From assembly GCF_000023025.1 (NCBI RefSeq), contig NC_012997.1, forward strand, positions 1,658,764 through 1,722,763: a DNA stretch of 64,000 bases, written 5' to 3'. The DNA comes from Teredinibacter turnerae T7901 (lineage in GTDB: Bacteria; Pseudomonadota; Gammaproteobacteria; Pseudomonadales; Cellvibrionaceae). This document shows, piece after piece, positions 36,738 to 45,921 of this stretch. A model generated the notes under the pieces. It saw nothing but the letters and a program-made list of their open reading frames with translations, was not told the DNA's origin and did not search any database. The first letter of the stretch is position 1; each line of letters begins with the position of its first letter. A program made the translations under genes and the position numbers.

Positions 36738-37031
36738 CTAGTTATTGCTTTCGGGCGCGGTTACTTGGGTGTCAGGCGGTAGAGGTAGGCTTGGGTCGAA
36801 CAAGTCGCCAAATAAACTGTGCAAGCGCAGCTTTTGTTGCTCATGTGCTTTTCCGTCAATTTCCTTCCAAGGAACTACATACAGAATTTTTGGCAATTCC
36901 TTATTGCCTTTAATAAGGGTTGTATCGAGTTCGACTCTATCTTCTGCATATGTAATTTCTGTTGCGCACAATGCGAAGAGCACGAGCGAGCTTATTGCAA
37001 TAAACTTGCATGTTCTGATATTGCCTACCAT
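36738..37031 (-). CDS. Small exported protein at the end of the TPR operon
   Basis: A 97-residue protein with a clear signal peptide (CKFIAISSLVLFALCATEITYA, cleavage likely after ITYA), leaving a mature part of about 67 residues (EDRVELDTTLIKGNKELPKILYVVPWKEID and a proline-rich end). The ATG follows GAGGGAAA. It lies 20 bases after the stop of the 206-residue TPR lipoprotein, so it is the fourth gene of that operon. No family name is recognised. It is convergent with the T6SS islet, with 15 bases between stops. Confidence 0.7.
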   Translation of the reverse strand: MVGNIRTCKFIAISSLVLFALCATEITYAEDRVELDTTLIKGNKELPKILYVVPWKEIDGKAHEQQKLRLHSLFGDLFDPSLPLPPDTQVTAPESNN

Positions 37032-37051
37032 ATGTCAGATTTCCCTCTATT

Positions 37052-37672
37052 TTAATCTTGATTTATCGAATATTTGAGTTGGTCGACCCACTCGAGTGTT
37101 TGTTTATCCTCAAAATCAATGAGAGCCAAGTATTTGAGGTAGTGTGCATATGCGCTATCGATATCCTGGTAATAAATATCATAGAGTATTGCCAGATTAT
37201 AGTGCGCTAGCGCGTAGTCGCCGTTTAGCTCCAGCGCTTGCTTGAAAAACTTTTCTGCAGTTTGAAAATCCCGCAAATCTAAACTTATTGTACCTGCGAG
37301 ATTGTAGGTTTGTGCCTGATCGGGTGCGCCTTGTATTGCCTTTCTTGCAAAAATGTCGGCAGATTCAAGATCTCCTAGCTTGTAATAAGTAAGTGCAAGA
37401 TTTGACAAAACCGAAGTGTTGCTAGTGCTTCTTTGAATTTGCAACAATAATTTTTTCGCGTCATCGTAATCACCATTATTTAGGTGAACTATTGCTTGTG
37501 CAAGTTGGTCTGCTTGTTTGGCGCTGAGCTTTTTTAGGCTGGATTCTGTGGCAGCTTGCTCGAGCTCTGTTGCTGGGCCAGATTTTTCAGGCGGTGACAT
37601 ACATCCGTGGAGTGTGATTGTAAGTAACGAAGCCAAAAGTGATCGAATGTAATAACTCTGCCAGTTAATCAT
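37052..37672 (-). CDS. TPR lipoprotein, third gene of the TPR operon
   Basis: A predicted lipoprotein of 206 residues. From ATG 37672 the N-terminus (MINWQSYYIRSLLASLLTITLHGC) ends in a lipobox cysteine. Then come at least three tetratricopeptide repeats (AQAIVHLNNGDYDDAKKLLLQIQ, SNLALTYYKLGDLESADIFARKAI, AHYNLAILYDIYYQD). The frame is open to 37726, but the start inside the end of the upstream gene (8-base overlap) gives the signal peptide, so 37672 is chosen. It probably sits in the periplasm as a protein-interaction platform. Function unknown. Confidence 0.8.
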   Translation of the reverse strand: MINWQSYYIRSLLASLLTITLHGCMSPPEKSGPATELEQAATESSLKKLSAKQADQLAQAIVHLNNGDYDDAKKLLLQIQRSTSNTSVLSNLALTYYKLGDLESADIFARKAIQGAPDQAQTYNLAGTISLDLRDFQTAEKFFKQALELNGDYALAHYNLAILYDIYYQDIDSAYAHYLKYLALIDFEDKQTLEWVDQLKYSINQD

Positions 37673-40466
37673 CGAAGCTGGATTCCAGTTTGGGGGATTT
37701 ATTGAATCGTGCGGGGAATAACTCAATCAGTTTTTTATGGCTTTCTTCAATCCACTGATCGTAGACACCGCTTTTGACGCGCGAAAGATTTGTCTCGTAA
37801 AATTCAATAGACTTCTCTTCGAATGGAAAAGCCTGATCTTCAAGCAAAATGATGTATTGCTCTAGTTCAGCTGCATCGAGATTTTTGGGGCGTTCTGACG
37901 TTAACAGCGATTGGCTGAATTCGCGGTAAATTTCCCCAATGTTGTACGTGGCCTGCGTGGTTATTTCGGTAACATTATAACCGGAGGCTTGCCCGAATAG
38001 ATTTATGGCCTCCTGCATGGCAGATTTCTTCTTTTTAAGATTGACGGCAAGCGGCTCCTGCAGGCGAATTTTTGAAAATTCCGCCTGTTTTTGCAAAGCC
38101 AAGTCCAGCACTGTAGTAGATGCAATAAATACCGTGCGTTCTGTTTTTTTTGTAGAACTCACCCGCTTGTCGCGCGCGCGAATTTTATTTTGCCAGTAAT
38201 ACCGTTTTTGCGGCTCATTTTGCTCTTCATAGAGTTGTGTGAGTCGGTACATCGCTTCAATATTTTGCGGATAAGGTTCACGATAATTGTGGGCGTAATC
38301 TCTATAGCTTCTGATTGCGCCCGCGGTATTTTTTTTCTCATCATATAGTTGCGCTGCTTGCCAAAGTGCTGTCATTTTTACTTCATTGGTGTCATCAGAA
38401 TTTGCAAGTGCTTCGAACTGGGAGGCGGCTTTGTCTGTTTGCTTGGCATTTAAATAGGCGACTGAGAGTTGTCTGGAGGTCTCCTTTGCATATTTTTGGC
38501 GAGGGTAATTACTCTGCAATTTCTCCAGGAAAAAAATGGCTGCTTGCCACGATTTGTCTTTAAGCGCAAGGCTGGCTGCATCGTACAACGCAGTAGGAGC
38601 GAGTTCTGATCCAGGTATCGTGTCGCTAACCCTGTTAAATAAATTTTGCGCTAGAGCCGTGTCTCCGGTGTCTCGTGCATTTTCCGCCTGCCGGTATATC
38701 GAAAGAGCGATGCTGCTTTCCAGCTTCGCCCGTTGTGATGAAGTGATCCCTTCGAGTGCCAGGGTGTCTGTAAATGCAGCTTCAGCTTCGCTAAATTGGT
38801 TTGTGTTGAGGTACGATCTGGCGCGTGTGTTCAAAATGTTGAAAGACTGTTTCGCACTAGCGGGAAGCGAAATTAAATCGGAAATTTCTATCGCTTTTTC
38901 GTATTGCTTTTCGGCAAAGCACAGCGCTGTAGCATTGGTGACTAAGCCCAAGGACTCCGTGTCCGTAGGGTAAAGCGTTACGTATCGTTGCACGTAGTCA
39001 AGATGATCTTTCATCCAAGTCGTTTTTGCATATCCGTTGGCGCTTTTGTATAGCTCATTCGTAATCGCGATAGCGGCATAAGCCGATTTTTTGTCCAAGA
39101 CCAGGTCGCCATCAAATGCCGCGATGGAATATTGGGCGAGCGCTGCCTCATTACGACCGGCTGCGGATAGCAGGTCTCCGTAGCGAGCGCGTATTTTGTC
39201 TTGTTTTGCAAACTTGGCGTAGCTCTCAAGATAGCGTTGATACCAGAGCTGGCTCTTCTCAAAATTTTTGGTGGTAGGTTTTTTTTGATACTCACCATGG
39301 TGGAATAAAGCTAGCTCAGTGATATAAGCACGAAGCGCACTTGACGTTCGCTCTAATGTCGCTTCGTTATTGTGTTCGCGCCAGTATTCGGCATTTGGAC
39401 CCAATTTTTGATAAATTTCCTCAACCTCAGCATGTAGTTGATCGATAAAGTTACCACGCCGCCAAATAGAGACAATTTCCAAGTATGCGTCAGGCAATGA
39501 GGCCGAGTAAGAATGAGCTGAGATAAATTGATCCAGTGTCGTCGCCGCATCGCTGTAGCGCTGTTGCCCGACATAGATATCGGCAACCACTTTGTACGTG
39601 TGATACAAATACGGAAAATTTGGCTTGTCCGAAAAGTAGTCAGTCAGGCTTTCCGCTCCGTTTAAATGGGCGAATACTAAGCCGATCGCGCGAAAGTATT
39701 CGTCAAATAGCTCTTTCTCCGTCGTGTCTAGCTGTTTCTCCGGTGAAAACCCATGGAAGGTTAGGGCCTGAAGATAGTCGTCCACAGCTTCGCGATACAG
39801 TTCTTGCTTGTATCTGGTCCAGCCTCGTTTAAACAGTGACTTCTCGTAGAACCTGTCGCTTGTTGGTGTGAGTAGAACTTCGGTATAGGCGTCTTCGGCA
39901 CTCAAGTAATCACCGCGGGTAAATGCATTTTCGGCGATTCGAAATTGAGCTTCTGCGTATAATTCAGAATCCGGGTGCTTTTCAACCAGTGTGTGTAAGG
40001 CTTCGACGGCTTCGCCACCACGCCCGAGTTGATCCAGTGTGCGCGCATACTGGTAAAGTGTATTGTCATTATTTGGCGCATCTGGAAAGTCGTGTAGGGA
40101 GGTGGAAAGTAGGTTAGCGGCCTTCTCCAGAGATTGTAAGTACACTTGGTCTGCCAAGGCTTCGTCGCTACTACTGGATTTTTCCAGGAGCTTATTCGTT
40201 AGCTCCAGCTCCAGTGCAGCAATGCGGTTTATCGCAGCCTGGCGGGAACTGTCCGCTTTCGCAGCATTTCTAACGTAATTGTAATAAGCTTCTTTGATCT
40301 CAGCATCCGATTTGGGTTTTACGAATACCTCAACTTGGTTGGCGTGACTGCCACTGATGTCAATATCACCAACTGTCGCGTTTTGCGAATTTGTCGTACA
40401 GCCTGACATCCCTATGAGGGATATCAGAGAGATAAAGAGTACCGCGTAAGGATGATGTTTTGTCAT
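37665..40466 (-). CDS. Large TPR lipoprotein, second gene of the TPR operon
   Basis: A 933-residue predicted lipoprotein (YAVLFISLISLIGMSGC signal with lipobox) composed almost wholly of tetratricopeptide-like repeats, such as LYQYARTLDQLGRGGEAVEALHTLVEKHPDSELYAEAQFRIAENAFTRGDYLSAEDAYTEVL. The repeat DAASLALKDKSWQAAIFFLEKLQSNYPRQKYAKETSRQL is of the same type as outer membrane assembly lipoproteins. It overlaps the first gene by four bases (ATGA, 40463-40466) and the third by eight. It is similar in kind to TPR proteins found beside ExbB/ExbD/AgmX-type motor genes (recollection), but no motor gene is present here. Function unknown. Confidence 0.82.
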   Translation of the reverse strand: MTKHHPYAVLFISLISLIGMSGCTTNSQNATVGDIDISGSHANQVEVFVKPKSDAEIKEAYYNYVRNAAKADSSRQAAINRIAALELELTNKLLEKSSSSDEALADQVYLQSLEKAANLLSTSLHDFPDAPNNDNTLYQYARTLDQLGRGGEAVEALHTLVEKHPDSELYAEAQFRIAENAFTRGDYLSAEDAYTEVLLTPTSDRFYEKSLFKRGWTRYKQELYREAVDDYLQALTFHGFSPEKQLDTTEKELFDEYFRAIGLVFAHLNGAESLTDYFSDKPNFPYLYHTYKVVADIYVGQQRYSDAATTLDQFISAHSYSASLPDAYLEIVSIWRRGNFIDQLHAEVEEIYQKLGPNAEYWREHNNEATLERTSSALRAYITELALFHHGEYQKKPTTKNFEKSQLWYQRYLESYAKFAKQDKIRARYGDLLSAAGRNEAALAQYSIAAFDGDLVLDKKSAYAAIAITNELYKSANGYAKTTWMKDHLDYVQRYVTLYPTDTESLGLVTNATALCFAEKQYEKAIEISDLISLPASAKQSFNILNTRARSYLNTNQFSEAEAAFTDTLALEGITSSQRAKLESSIALSIYRQAENARDTGDTALAQNLFNRVSDTIPGSELAPTALYDAASLALKDKSWQAAIFFLEKLQSNYPRQKYAKETSRQLSVAYLNAKQTDKAASQFEALANSDDTNEVKMTALWQAAQLYDEKKNTAGAIRSYRDYAHNYREPYPQNIEAMYRLTQLYEEQNEPQKRYYWQNKIRARDKRVSSTKKTERTVFIASTTVLDLALQKQAEFSKIRLQEPLAVNLKKKKSAMQEAINLFGQASGYNVTEITTQATYNIGEIYREFSQSLLTSERPKNLDAAELEQYIILLEDQAFPFEEKSIEFYETNLSRVKSGVYDQWIEESHKKLIELFPARFNKSPKLESSFDD

Positions 40467-41812
40467 AGCTTGTTATCAAACAATTTGGCTTGACCGTATT
40501 GCGACTGGCTTAAATAGCTGGTCAGTATTTTTATATTATCGTTTTTTGCGCCTTCTTTAATTTTGTGTAAGTAGACTTCGTAACGGCCACGTAAGGCGAG
40601 TATGCGTGGGCTATATGTCGAGAACTCAGCTGCCAACCGTTCCAGTGTCTGTATTTGCTGCTCCACAAAACCCCGGTTCCCTTCTGTGTACTCAAAAGCT
40701 ATCCCAGGGTCCAGCGGCTTGTCATTGGCGCTCGCTGCGAGTAATCGCCCGTTGTAGTAGGCTATCGCAGCCTCATATTGTGCGGACGCGAGAGCTTTCT
40801 CGCCCATCTTTTCATGAGCGTAAGCATAGAGCAGGTGTGCTTCGGCGACTGAAATTGTATTTTCGCTTTTTTGCTTGAGGTACCCAAAAGCGTTAATAGC
40901 ACCTACAATATCGCCCTGATTCAGAGCGCATAAGCCAATTCCCAGCATGGCACGATTACTATAATGGCTTTCGAGGCTTATTTTTCGAAATGCATCTCGT
41001 GAGTCGCGGTAGAACTCGTTCTTGAGGCGATTGTAACCCAGCATTAATAGCAGGCGATTGCGCAGTTCTGGGTCATTATTTACTGCTTTACTCGAAAGGG
41101 CATTGTTGATCGCGAGTTGGGCATCTGTCCACCAGCCCTGCCTTATATAGGCGACCGCAATATTCATCTGAGCGTGAGAAAAGTATGTGGACTCTGGTGA
41201 GATCGACTGATAATACTTAACGGCTTCACGGTGTTTTTTGTTATTTTGCAAAAGCGTCCCGAAAAGTAGTGTGGCGTAATCACTTTGTTGCTCGCTCAGC
41301 GCGTTACGTGCTTCTATTTTGCTTAAATGTTGCAATGCCCGCTCGGGCTGACCTGTACGATGCGCATAAACAGCTATACGATAATGCAGCTGCGCAAGCG
41401 TGTATGTATCGGAAATTTCTTCTGCATCGTCGAGTAAAGAGTTTGCAACGCCACCTAAATTAGCGTCTAAAAGGGCTTGAAAGGCCTTGATCAATAAGCT
41501 CGGATTGGTGCTATCTAACAGGTTGTCCTGATAGCTAGCTATGAATTTTAACAGCGCTCCACTGGAAGTTCTGCTTTCATCTAGTGTCTTCTCAAGATCT
41601 GTCGCACCAGGTACGCTGGTATTCGGTGCGATGGCTAAATTATCGCGGTAGGTCACCACTATTTCTTCTGTAAGTTTATCGAAATCAGCGTTTAATGTGT
41701 CTGGCGCTTGCGCCACGGAAGCGTCAGGAAATAAGTAACCTATTATTAAAATAAGGGAGGCAAGCTGGCGAATTACAATTTTTGCTCTTATTGGGTAGGT
41801 TCGTGAATTCAT
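40463..41812 (-). CDS. Exported TPR protein, first gene of the TPR operon
   Basis: A 449-residue protein with a signal peptide (IVIRQLASLILIIGYLFPDASVAQA, cleavage likely after AQA) and many TPR-like helices (AVYAHRTGQPERALQHLSKIEARNALSEQ, AVAYIRQGWWTDAQLAINNALSS, IGLCALNQGDIVGAINAFGYLKQ). It is expected in the periplasm. It lies 227 bases downstream of clpV on the same strand, so it may be transcribed with the T6SS operon or from its own promoter. Function unknown; context suggests an envelope-associated assembly. Confidence 0.8.
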   Translation of the reverse strand: MNSRTYPIRAKIVIRQLASLILIIGYLFPDASVAQAPDTLNADFDKLTEEIVVTYRDNLAIAPNTSVPGATDLEKTLDESRTSSGALLKFIASYQDNLLDSTNPSLLIKAFQALLDANLGGVANSLLDDAEEISDTYTLAQLHYRIAVYAHRTGQPERALQHLSKIEARNALSEQQSDYATLLFGTLLQNNKKHREAVKYYQSISPESTYFSHAQMNIAVAYIRQGWWTDAQLAINNALSSKAVNNDPELRNRLLLMLGYNRLKNEFYRDSRDAFRKISLESHYSNRAMLGIGLCALNQGDIVGAINAFGYLKQKSENTISVAEAHLLYAYAHEKMGEKALASAQYEAAIAYYNGRLLAASANDKPLDPGIAFEYTEGNRGFVEQQIQTLERLAAEFSTYSPRILALRGRYEVYLHKIKEGAKNDNIKILTSYLSQSQYGQAKLFDNKL

Positions 41813-41887
41813 ACATCCATACTCTAGTATCCTTGTTTTAATCTGAGTTGCGCTCCCTGCAACTCGAGTGGCTCGATTGTGATGGGT

Positions 41888-41963
41888 ATCCGCCTGTGAG
41901 TCGGTTCATCTGAATTTACAATAAATATCCTTTCTACTATTTGCTAAAACCAGACAGGCGGAT
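41888..41963. promoter_or_regulatory. 10-bp inverted repeat between clpV and the TPR operon
   Basis: ATCCGCCTGT (41888-41897) and ACAGGCGGAT (41954-41963) are perfect inverted copies with a 56-base spacer. They could be a looped transcript structure after clpV or a binding site pair before the TPR operon. Confidence 0.35.
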
Positions 41964-42039
41964 CTGGCATCATCACGTGCCGATTATATTTATCTGCTTC
42001 TGCAGGCGCGCTACGTATGACCGTGTTAGCGCGTGCACC

Positions 42040-44775
42040 TCAGTCGATTTGGTACGTGAAATTTCCATCTTCGTCGACAGATATATGTACGGCATCAATT
42101 GGCTGACTCTCAGCTAACCGTGCAAGGCACTGCGTTGCTAATGCGGGTAGCATCGATCTCGAGATGATGTTTTCAATATTTCTTGCCCCTGTGTCGTTGT
42201 CCTGGCAACGCGCTACAAGATGAAGCAGTAGATCGTCATCGTAGGAAAAGCGTGCGTTGTACTGGGCTTTTAAACGCTTTTCAATGCGATTCATATTGAT
42301 TGCGCATATTTTTACAAGTATCTCATCGTCAAGCGGGTAATAGGGGATGATATTTGTCCGCCCCAAAAAAGCGGGCTTGAAGTAATTTAGCAGCTGTGGC
42401 CTAAAATTATCGAGCAGAACGTCCGGTTCCGGCTTATCCTCACATGCCGCACACATCGCCCTGATGTGTTCTTCTCCTGCATTGGAGGTCATAATAATGA
42501 TGGTATTTCTAAAATCGATATCACGGCCTTCTCCGTCTTTTATCGTGCCTTTATCGAATAGATTGTAGAATATGTCCTGCACGCCAGGATGCGCCTTTTC
42601 CATTTCGTCCAGCAAGACCACGCTATAAGGCTTGCGGCGAACGGCTTCGGTGAGTACGCCTCCCTCACCGTAGCCGACGTAGCCGGGAGGCGACCCGAGC
42701 AGTATGGAAACTTTATGCTCCTCTTTAAATTCGGACATGTTAATTGTTGTAATATTATGTTCTCCGCCATAGAGAATATCTGCAAGTGCGAGAGCTGTTT
42801 CAGTTTTACCAACACCACTTGGTCCCACCATAAAAAACACACCGATGGGCTTGCGAGGGTCTGTTAGTCCTGCGCGTGAGGTCCGAATATTTTCGGCGAT
42901 TGCGGACAGGGCGTGATCCTGACCAATCACCCGCTTCTGCAGTATTTCACCCAGTTTGAGCACGGATTGAATTTCGTCTGATACCATTTTACCAACGGGT
43001 ATTCCGGTCCAGTTTGCGACAACCTCCGCTATCGCCTGACTATCCACGTTGACCTGTATCATTGGCGTTTCGCCTTGAATTTCTGAAAGTCTGCTCATCT
43101 GCTCTTTCATTTGCGCTTGGATTTCCTGCGCATCCTCAATGGATAATGCCGTATTTTTGGTCTCTACTTCTGCCGCGTCTGGCGCAGGTGATGAAAATTC
43201 ATCGGACGAATCAAGACCTGTGGGCTGTAGTTTTGCGTGAAAGTCGTCTTCTATTTTTTTCTGTAGATCGTGAATAACCGTTACGACTTCTTGCTCAGCG
43301 GCCCACTGATTTTCCTGAATTTCCAGTAGGGCGGTGAGGGACAATTTTTCTTTTTCCAAGTCTGCAATATGTTCTGCACAGTTCCCTAGCGTAGCGTGTT
43401 CACGCTGCAGTGAGAGCAGATTAGTTTCGCATAAAGTTATGCGTCTACGGGTGTCTTCTATTGCTGCGGGAGTTGCGCTTTGACTAAGTGCCACGCGCGC
43501 GCAGGCTGTATCGAGGAGGCTGACGGATTTGTCCGGCAGCTGTCTCGCAGTAATATAGCGGCTTGAAAGTTTAACCGAGTCGACGATGGCTTCGTCCATA
43601 ATACGTACTCCGTGGTGTATCTGGAGCATTTCGGATATAGCACGCATCATGTTTATGGCTTTGTCTTCACTCGGCTCCTCCACTTTTACCACCTGAAAGC
43701 GCCGTGTTAAAGCCGGGTCTCTCTCAAAATATTTTTTATACTCCGCCCAGGTTGTAGCTGCGATGGTGCGCAGTTCGCCGCGCGCTAGCGCGGGTTTTAA
43801 CAAGTTCGCTGCATCCCCTTGCCCCTCTTTGCCGCCCGCGCCTATGAGCGTGTGAGCCTCATCGATAAACATAATAATCGGGTCTGGTGAAGCTTTAACT
43901 TCAGCGATCACAGACTTGAGACGATTTTCGAATTCGCCTTTGACACTTGCGCCAGCTTGCAGCAGCCCCAAGTCCAAGCTTCGAATGGTGACACCTCGTA
44001 GTGGCGCGGGTACGTCTCCGGACGCGATTCGGAGGGCGAATCCCTCTACAACTGCCGTTTTGCCCACACCCGCTTCGCCGGTGAGGATGGGATTGTTTTG
44101 GCGGCGGCGGATCAAAATATCTATAATCTGACGAATTTCGTCATCTCGACCCAGTACTGCATCGAGCTTACCCGCTTTCGCTGCATCAGTGAGGTTAACG
44201 GTGAACTTGTCTAACGCGGGCGATTTACTCGGTGCGGCGATTTCTCCGCTCGCGTTTGACATTGTTCGCGCGGAATCTTCCGCGTAGAGATTTTCTGACT
44301 CGGGAGTACTGCCAACTACCGCACGCACCAGATCACGAAGCGACTCGGGTAGGATTTTACTTAGTTCGCCAGAGCAGACATTAGTTGATCTGCGAAGATT
44401 CTCGTCTAGAAGCAATGCTGCTATTAGATGTGCTGATGTAGCGATTGGGTGGTTGTATTCGACTGAGGCAAGTATCCATGCGTTTTTAGCCAAGTCTACA
44501 ATTGCAGGTGATAGGGCTGCGCGTCGCGAGTTGCCTGATTTTATCCGATCGAGTTCGTTATTGAGCTCCTGATTAAGCTTACCACGGCTAATTTCGAACT
44601 TGTCGAGTATAAGATTAAAATCGTTATTGGGTATCTCAAGTAGTTTCAGCAACCAATGCTCTATCTCCACATTGTAATGGGTGCGTGACATGCAAAGGCC
44701 TGCCGCTCCCTCCAAGGCGTTCCGAGTTTGATCATTTAATTTTCCAACTAACGATTTTAAGTCGATTGATATCAT
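42040..44775 (-). CDS. tssH (clpV): T6SS AAA+ ATPase ClpV
   Basis: Disassembles contracted TssBC sheaths so the subunits can be reused. The 911-residue protein has the N-domain (LKSLVGKLNDQTRNALEGAAGLCMSRTHYNVEIEHWLLKLLE), the first AAA+ module (Walker A GEAGVGKTA, Walker B IIMFIDEAH), a coiled-coil middle domain (about 440-560) with an insert rich in acidic and small residues (SSDEFSSPAPDAAEVE), and the second AAA+ module (GPSGVGKTE, VVLLDEMEKAH). The NIISRSMLPALATQCL end is typical of ClpV and not of ClpB. ATG 44775 follows AAAGGAC. It is 30 bases after tssG. Confidence 0.95.
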   Translation of the reverse strand: MISIDLKSLVGKLNDQTRNALEGAAGLCMSRTHYNVEIEHWLLKLLEIPNNDFNLILDKFEISRGKLNQELNNELDRIKSGNSRRAALSPAIVDLAKNAWILASVEYNHPIATSAHLIAALLLDENLRRSTNVCSGELSKILPESLRDLVRAVVGSTPESENLYAEDSARTMSNASGEIAAPSKSPALDKFTVNLTDAAKAGKLDAVLGRDDEIRQIIDILIRRRQNNPILTGEAGVGKTAVVEGFALRIASGDVPAPLRGVTIRSLDLGLLQAGASVKGEFENRLKSVIAEVKASPDPIIMFIDEAHTLIGAGGKEGQGDAANLLKPALARGELRTIAATTWAEYKKYFERDPALTRRFQVVKVEEPSEDKAINMMRAISEMLQIHHGVRIMDEAIVDSVKLSSRYITARQLPDKSVSLLDTACARVALSQSATPAAIEDTRRRITLCETNLLSLQREHATLGNCAEHIADLEKEKLSLTALLEIQENQWAAEQEVVTVIHDLQKKIEDDFHAKLQPTGLDSSDEFSSPAPDAAEVETKNTALSIEDAQEIQAQMKEQMSRLSEIQGETPMIQVNVDSQAIAEVVANWTGIPVGKMVSDEIQSVLKLGEILQKRVIGQDHALSAIAENIRTSRAGLTDPRKPIGVFFMVGPSGVGKTETALALADILYGGEHNITTINMSEFKEEHKVSILLGSPPGYVGYGEGGVLTEAVRRKPYSVVLLDEMEKAHPGVQDIFYNLFDKGTIKDGEGRDIDFRNTIIIMTSNAGEEHIRAMCAACEDKPEPDVLLDNFRPQLLNYFKPAFLGRTNIIPYYPLDDEILVKICAINMNRIEKRLKAQYNARFSYDDDLLLHLVARCQDNDTGARNIENIISRSMLPALATQCLARLAESQPIDAVHISVDEDGNFTYQID

Positions 44776-44805
44776 ATTTCGGGTCCTTTGGGTTTGGCCG
44801 CTGGT

Positions 44806-45921
44806 TTAACAGCTAGACGATATTCTGATGTCCATGATAGAGGTTTGTTGATCTGTGCCTTGCTCCGTGGAGGCGAGCCAAGTGCTCCAACCCATTATCG
44901 GTGCGTTTTGGTTTCCTAACTGGATTTTGTCTCTAATGTGGGAACGCTTTACTTTAAGTACAAATTCGAAATCCCGCTCCATTCCTAGATAAAATCGGCA
45001 AAGCTCGTTTAGTGCTGTAAATGTTCGGCTGCCGGGTGCGAAGCTACGGTGCTGTTCACTGGTTAGGGGGCCCAAGTGAATCTGTATTTTGCCCTGTGCG
45101 AACCAACCTTGGTTCCCCAGCATGCAACTTTTACCGAGGCAGGCATTTTGTCCCTCTGGCATCCCGGGAGATGGCAGTCTTGTTCGTACATCGTCAATTA
45201 GTGGTTGCCATTGACCGACAAACTCTTTGATTGACACGGGTATGGAAAAATAATGGGAGAGTATTTGTTGTAGCCCACTGGCAGTTTTAACCTGCTGTGC
45301 CAAAAGCCCGGCGTAAAAGATCAGTGTTTCGTCGTGGATCGAGTGTCGGTCAGTAAGATGTTTTCCGCCCAATCCAATTAAAGCGAGAACCGATTGGGTT
45401 ATCCTATCGTCATGCTTCTCCAGCGTTTTTTGTTGGGTCCGACTTAGCTGGCTTAGCTCGTAGTTGAGGGGCAATCTATATTTGATTGAAGCCTGATAAA
45501 AAATGGACAAGATCCGGTGGTTAAAAAGGTCCAGAAAATTTTGTAAGTGTTTGTCCCGTTTTTTACTTCGCTGGATTGCCAGTTCGCTATAGTGATAGGG
45601 CAGAACCCCCATGCTTCCTGTTAAGCCCAAAAAATTTGTTGTTACTTTGAAATAGTGTGACTGCTGCTCATTGCTTAGCTGTTCGATGGATTCGATTTCT
45701 GACTCAGGAAATCCGAGCGAGGGATTGCCCTTAAACCTAACCACTTCCTGATAGGCAGGCGAATACTTACCCGCTTGCTGAGTGTTCACTTTTTGGTCTG
45801 GTTTTCTGTAGGCGGCCGACCTTTCAAGCAAACGAACTGCCTGTGCGAATGCAAACTCTCCGGTATTCGTCAGTAGGCGACGAATTACAGAAAGACTTTT
45901 TGACCTGCTCTTGGTGGGCAT
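44806..45921 (-). CDS. tssG: T6SS baseplate protein TssG
   Basis: Baseplate wedge subunit that works with TssF and TssE and contacts TssK. The 371-residue protein has FAQAVRLLERSAAYR near the N-terminus, VRFKGNPSLGFPESEIESI, then TTNFLGLTGSMGVLPYHYSELAIQR, a hallmark of TssG, and FLDLFNHRILSIFYQASIKYR. Near the C-terminus, LGNQGWFAQGKIQIHLGPLT also fits. It overlaps tssF by 37 bases (45885-45921). Confidence 0.95.
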   Translation of the reverse strand: MPTKSRSKSLSVIRRLLTNTGEFAFAQAVRLLERSAAYRKPDQKVNTQQAGKYSPAYQEVVRFKGNPSLGFPESEIESIEQLSNEQQSHYFKVTTNFLGLTGSMGVLPYHYSELAIQRSKKRDKHLQNFLDLFNHRILSIFYQASIKYRLPLNYELSQLSRTQQKTLEKHDDRITQSVLALIGLGGKHLTDRHSIHDETLIFYAGLLAQQVKTASGLQQILSHYFSIPVSIKEFVGQWQPLIDDVRTRLPSPGMPEGQNACLGKSCMLGNQGWFAQGKIQIHLGPLTSEQHRSFAPGSRTFTALNELCRFYLGMERDFEFVLKVKRSHIRDKIQLGNQNAPIMGWSTWLASTEQGTDQQTSIMDIRISSSC

